NCBI GenBank assembly: GCA_965248545.1
Contig: OZ252110.1
Location: 2,232,001-2,296,000, forward strand
Length of the DNA stretch: 64,000 nucleotides
Reading direction: 5' to 3'
From: Alteromonas_E sp965248545
GTDB taxonomy: Bacteria; Pseudomonadota; Gammaproteobacteria; Enterobacterales; Alteromonadaceae
The position numbers and the translations under genes are program-made. Shown here piece after piece: positions 61,744 to 64,000 of this stretch. Position 1 is the first letter of the stretch; each line of letters starts with the position of its first letter. Under the pieces are notes generated by a model. It did not search any database and was not told the DNA's origin. It saw only the letters and a list, made by a program, of their open reading frames with translations.

Positions 61744-63125
61744 GGTTGATACCAATTCAATTGCTCATGTAGCGACACTACACCACCTACAATAATCAGG
61801 GTTGGAGGTTTAATGTCAACCTGAGAAGCGCAATTTTCGATACTAGCCAAGGTTCCAGTAACCACGCGTTGTTCGGGTAAAGTTGCCGATTCGACGAGTG
61901 CAACTGGGGTTTCGGGGGCTAAACCATTCGCGACTAATTCTCTAGCGATGATGCCCAAGCCGGTCAGGCCCATATAAAAGACGACAGTTTGGTTTGGCTG
62001 AGCGAGTGCAGGCCAGTTCAAGTCGATAGTCTCGTCTTTCAAGTGACCGGTCGTGAAAACGACAGACTGAGCGTGATCTCGATGCGTTAGCGGAATGCCA
62101 GCATAAGTTGCTGCCCCAGTGGCTGCGGTGATACCCGGGACGACTTCGAAACTGACGTCATGCGCAATGAGGGTTTGAATTTCCTCGCCGCCTCGTCCAA
62201 AAATAAACGGATCACCGCCTTTTAAACGAACAACGCGGTTACCTTTTTTAGCCTCGTTGACGAGTAACTGATTAATTTCTTCTTGCGGCAGAGTATGTCG
62301 ACTCTTGGCTTTGCCAACGTATATTTTTTCCGCGTCTCTGCGGACCATCTCCAATATTTCTGGAGAAACGAGGCGGTCGTAGACGACAACATCCGCTTTC
62401 TGCATAAGACGTAATGCACGAAATGTGAGTAAATCCGGATCACCAGGCCCAGCACCGACGAGGTATACTTGCCCAACAACGCGTTTATGCTCTTGATAAT
62501 TTTCCAGTAAGGCCGTTAACTTGCGCTCGGCATTATCTTCACGACCGTGTAGTACATCTTCAGCGATATCACCATCTAACACGTCCTCCCAGAAATAGCG
62601 TCGCTCGGTAACACTGGCTAGCGCTGATTTAACCGTATTGCGAAATTTTTCTGAAAAAGTGCCCAGTAATTGAGTTTTTTGCGGGATAACACTTTCGAGT
62701 TTTTGACGTAAATAACGCAGCAATACTGGCGCAACACCGCCAGAACTCATCGCGATAACGATTGGCGAGCGATCGACGATGGACGGCGTTATAAATTTAC
62801 ACAAGGGGGTGTTATCGACCACATTTACTAGTTTTTGTTGTGCATGCCCAAGGTCGTGAACGTGTTGATTGACCATTGGATCATCGGTCGCAATAAAGAC
62901 GAGATTGTGACCGTCTAAATCGTGATCTTCGAACTTTCGGTCGAACACCGTAACCCCATGCTCGTCGCACAGTCTTTCAACGGTGTCGCAACGCCAAGGC
63001 GACACCAATGTGACGGTCGCCTCGCTCTTTAGAATGAGTTCCAATTTACGCGCGGCGACCTCACCGCCGCCCACGATTAGTACTCGAGTGTAGTGCGTAT
63101 CAAGAAATACTGGAAAATAGCGCAT
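61701..63125 (-). CDS. cysG: siroheme synthase CysG
   Basis: The 474-residue fused enzyme makes siroheme for sulfite and nitrite reductases. The N-terminal half (MRYFPVFLDTHYTRVLIVGGGEVAARKLELILKS) is the NAD-dependent precorrin-2 dehydrogenase/ferrochelatase, with VIAMSSGGVAPVLLRYLRQ near the active Ser/Asp. The C-terminal half is uroporphyrinogen-III methyltransferase: VYLVGAGPGDPDLLTFRALRLMQKADVVVYDRLV, RLKGGDPFIFGRGGEE and VVPGITAATGAATYAGIPLTHR. The ATG shares bases with the helicase stop. Confidence 0.97.
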   Translation of the reverse strand: MRYFPVFLDTHYTRVLIVGGGEVAARKLELILKSEATVTLVSPWRCDTVERLCDEHGVTVFDRKFEDHDLDGHNLVFIATDDPMVNQHVHDLGHAQQKLVNVVDNTPLCKFITPSIVDRSPIVIAMSSGGVAPVLLRYLRQKLESVIPQKTQLLGTFSEKFRNTVKSALASVTERRYFWEDVLDGDIAEDVLHGREDNAERKLTALLENYQEHKRVVGQVYLVGAGPGDPDLLTFRALRLMQKADVVVYDRLVSPEILEMVRRDAEKIYVGKAKSRHTLPQEEINQLLVNEAKKGNRVVRLKGGDPFIFGRGGEEIQTLIAHDVSFEVVPGITAATGAATYAGIPLTHRDHAQSVVFTTGHLKDETIDLNWPALAQPNQTVVFYMGLTGLGIIARELVANGLAPETPVALVESATLPEQRVVTGTLASIENCASQVDIKPPTLIIVGGVVSLHEQLNWYQPCPETHEAEMTETR

Positions 63126-64000
63126 TAGCCCTCTAGTTTTGGTCGATTTCGCTTGGCGCCTTTTTTATGCCCATCTCGTCGTGCGTTTTTACGAGGTGGT
63201 TCGTCAGACCATTCGCGAATGTTTAGTCTCTGGCCTGCGACTCGGGTGTTTTTCAATACGTCTCGTGTCTCTGCAGGCATACCTTCAGGTAAATCGACCG
63301 TACTAAAGGTGTCATAAATTTCAATTGCGCCAATATGTTTGCTACTGATGTTGGCTTCATTGGCGATCGCGCCGACGATATTTCCCGGTTTGACGCCGTG
63401 TGCATGACCGCATTCGATGCGAAAGCGCTGTTTACCAGCTTCAACTTTTTGATTGCCTCGTGGGTTGCGACCGCGACGCTCAGGTCGGTCATTCCGGTCT
63501 TTGCGGCGGTCATCGCGAGCAGGTTTACTATGCAAGTCAGGGCGATCAGATGGCTTGAGCAACAGAGGCTCATCGCCTTGAGCAAGTTTCGCTAACGCTG
63601 CTAGTAACTTCTCTGGGGACGCTTCGACTTGCTCTTGAATGCTTTCAATGACGGGTAAGAACTGTTCAATAGAATCATCTTGCAGTGCCTCAAATACATT
63701 CTGCTGGAAACGAGAGAGACGTGACTCGTTGAGTTCACTAATTGAAGGGATATCCATTTTTTCGATCGGCTGTTTGGTTGTTTTCTCGATTGAAAACAAC
63801 AAACGCTTTTCGCGATAGTTGATGAACAGTATTGCATCGCCTTCACGGCCAGCACGTCCCGTGCGACCAATACGGTGTACATAAGACTCTGAGTCGTATG
63901 GGATATCATAGTTTATGACATGACTAACACGCTCAACGTCGAGGCCTCGCGCCACTACGTCGGTAGCAACTAATATATCGATTTTACCTTGTTTGAGTCG
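63125..64000 (-). CDS. deaD: DEAD-box RNA helicase DeaD/CsdA, C-terminal part
   Basis: The gene enters from the right edge; 291 residues are present. KIDILVATDVVARGLDVERVSHVINYDIP is motif V, and YVHRIGRTGRAGREGDAILF is motif VI. A linker comes next, and then the DbpA/CsdA-type RNA-binding domain (KQRFRIECGHAHGVKPGNIVGAIANEANISSKHIGAIEIYD). The arginine-rich tail (NARRDGHKKGAKRNRPKLEG) fits CsdA. It unwinds RNA for ribosome assembly and cold adaptation. The family subgroup is likely but not certain from the C-terminal half alone. Confidence 0.85.
   Translation of the reverse strand, partial: RLKQGKIDILVATDVVARGLDVERVSHVINYDIPYDSESYVHRIGRTGRAGREGDAILFINYREKRLLFSIEKTTKQPIEKMDIPSISELNESRLSRFQQNVFEALQDDSIEQFLPVIESIQEQVEASPEKLLAALAKLAQGDEPLLLKPSDRPDLHSKPARDDRRKDRNDRPERRGRNPRGNQKVEAGKQRFRIECGHAHGVKPGNIVGAIANEANISSKHIGAIEIYDTFSTVDLPEGMPAETRDVLKNTRVAGQRLNIREWSDEPPRKNARRDGHKKGAKRNRPKLEG

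Noticed and set aside
1..64000. tRNA, rRNA, CRISPR array, IS element or prophage module
   Set aside because: I recognised no cloverleaf, rRNA segment, regular direct-repeat/spacer series, transposase or phage structural gene by reading; a dedicated scan could still find a small RNA.

Overview
The window is a stretch of a Gammaproteobacterium chromosome of moderate G+C (judged by eye). The evidence is gene order. There are rplU-rpmA-obgE beside ispB, ftsB-ispD-ispF-truD-surE-pcm-yqaA-nlpD-rpoS, ygiM divergent from ygiF, mutH / rppH-ptsP-(tauE)-lgt-thyA, rapA-rluA, and cysG next to a DeaD-type helicase. MutH and the rppH-ptsP-lgt-thyA order point to an Alteromonadales-like or neighbouring marine lineage. 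A secreted amylase lipoprotein and a large secreted M60-type metallopeptidase fit a polymer-degrading heterotroph. I cannot name the genus.

Region 1 (1-11274) is the unusual part. About 26 small, functionally unrelated single-domain genes all lie on the minus strand, with gaps that are often under 50 nt or overlaps. They include three VOC/GNAT-type detoxification or modification families in several copies, a PPOX-like flavin protein, SnoaL/NTF2 folds, a DsbA-like protein, a tautomerase-type isomerase, an ABM monooxygenase, DUF1428, a cupin, DUF2845, DUF3291, OsmC, small membrane proteins, an XRE regulator and a GST-like protein. The content resembles a superintegron cassette array, but the junctions are too short for attC sites. 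At least three members are gene fragments (GFA, RimJ-type GNAT, NTF2-like), whose ends sit exactly at start or stop codons of neighbours. The array continues past the left edge.

Region 2 (11394-28763) is core genome. It holds PagL-like deacylase and IspB on the minus strand, the divergent rplU-rpmA-obgE unit with a good promoter and a terminator, folA, a TPR protein, and a GH13 amylase lipoprotein. The minus-strand rpoS/nlpD/surE/isp/ftsB cluster and a TIGR03545 protein follow.

Region 3 (29034-46712) holds a trifunctional-type PutA without the RHH repressor domain, YgiM/YgiF, a seven-helix membrane-bound AraC-type regulator, an Alvin-type ferredoxin, MutH, RppH, PtsP, TauE, Lgt and ThyA. Then come a two-gene signalling operon (REC-CheC fusion plus PAS-GGDEF) and an AmpG-like permease.

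Region 4 (46829-64000) holds a DUF3530 hydrolase, the M60 peptidase with six FG-GAP/VCBS-like repeats, a DUF2306 membrane protein, and an XRE/membrane-protein pair with three evenly spaced operator-like dyads. It also has a methyltransferase gene broken by a one-base loss in an A tract, RluA-RapA, PhoH, a REC-GGDEF cyclase, a transglutaminase-like periplasmic protein, CysG and the 3' part of a DEAD-box helicase gene.

No tRNA, rRNA, CRISPR array, IS element or prophage module was recognised.
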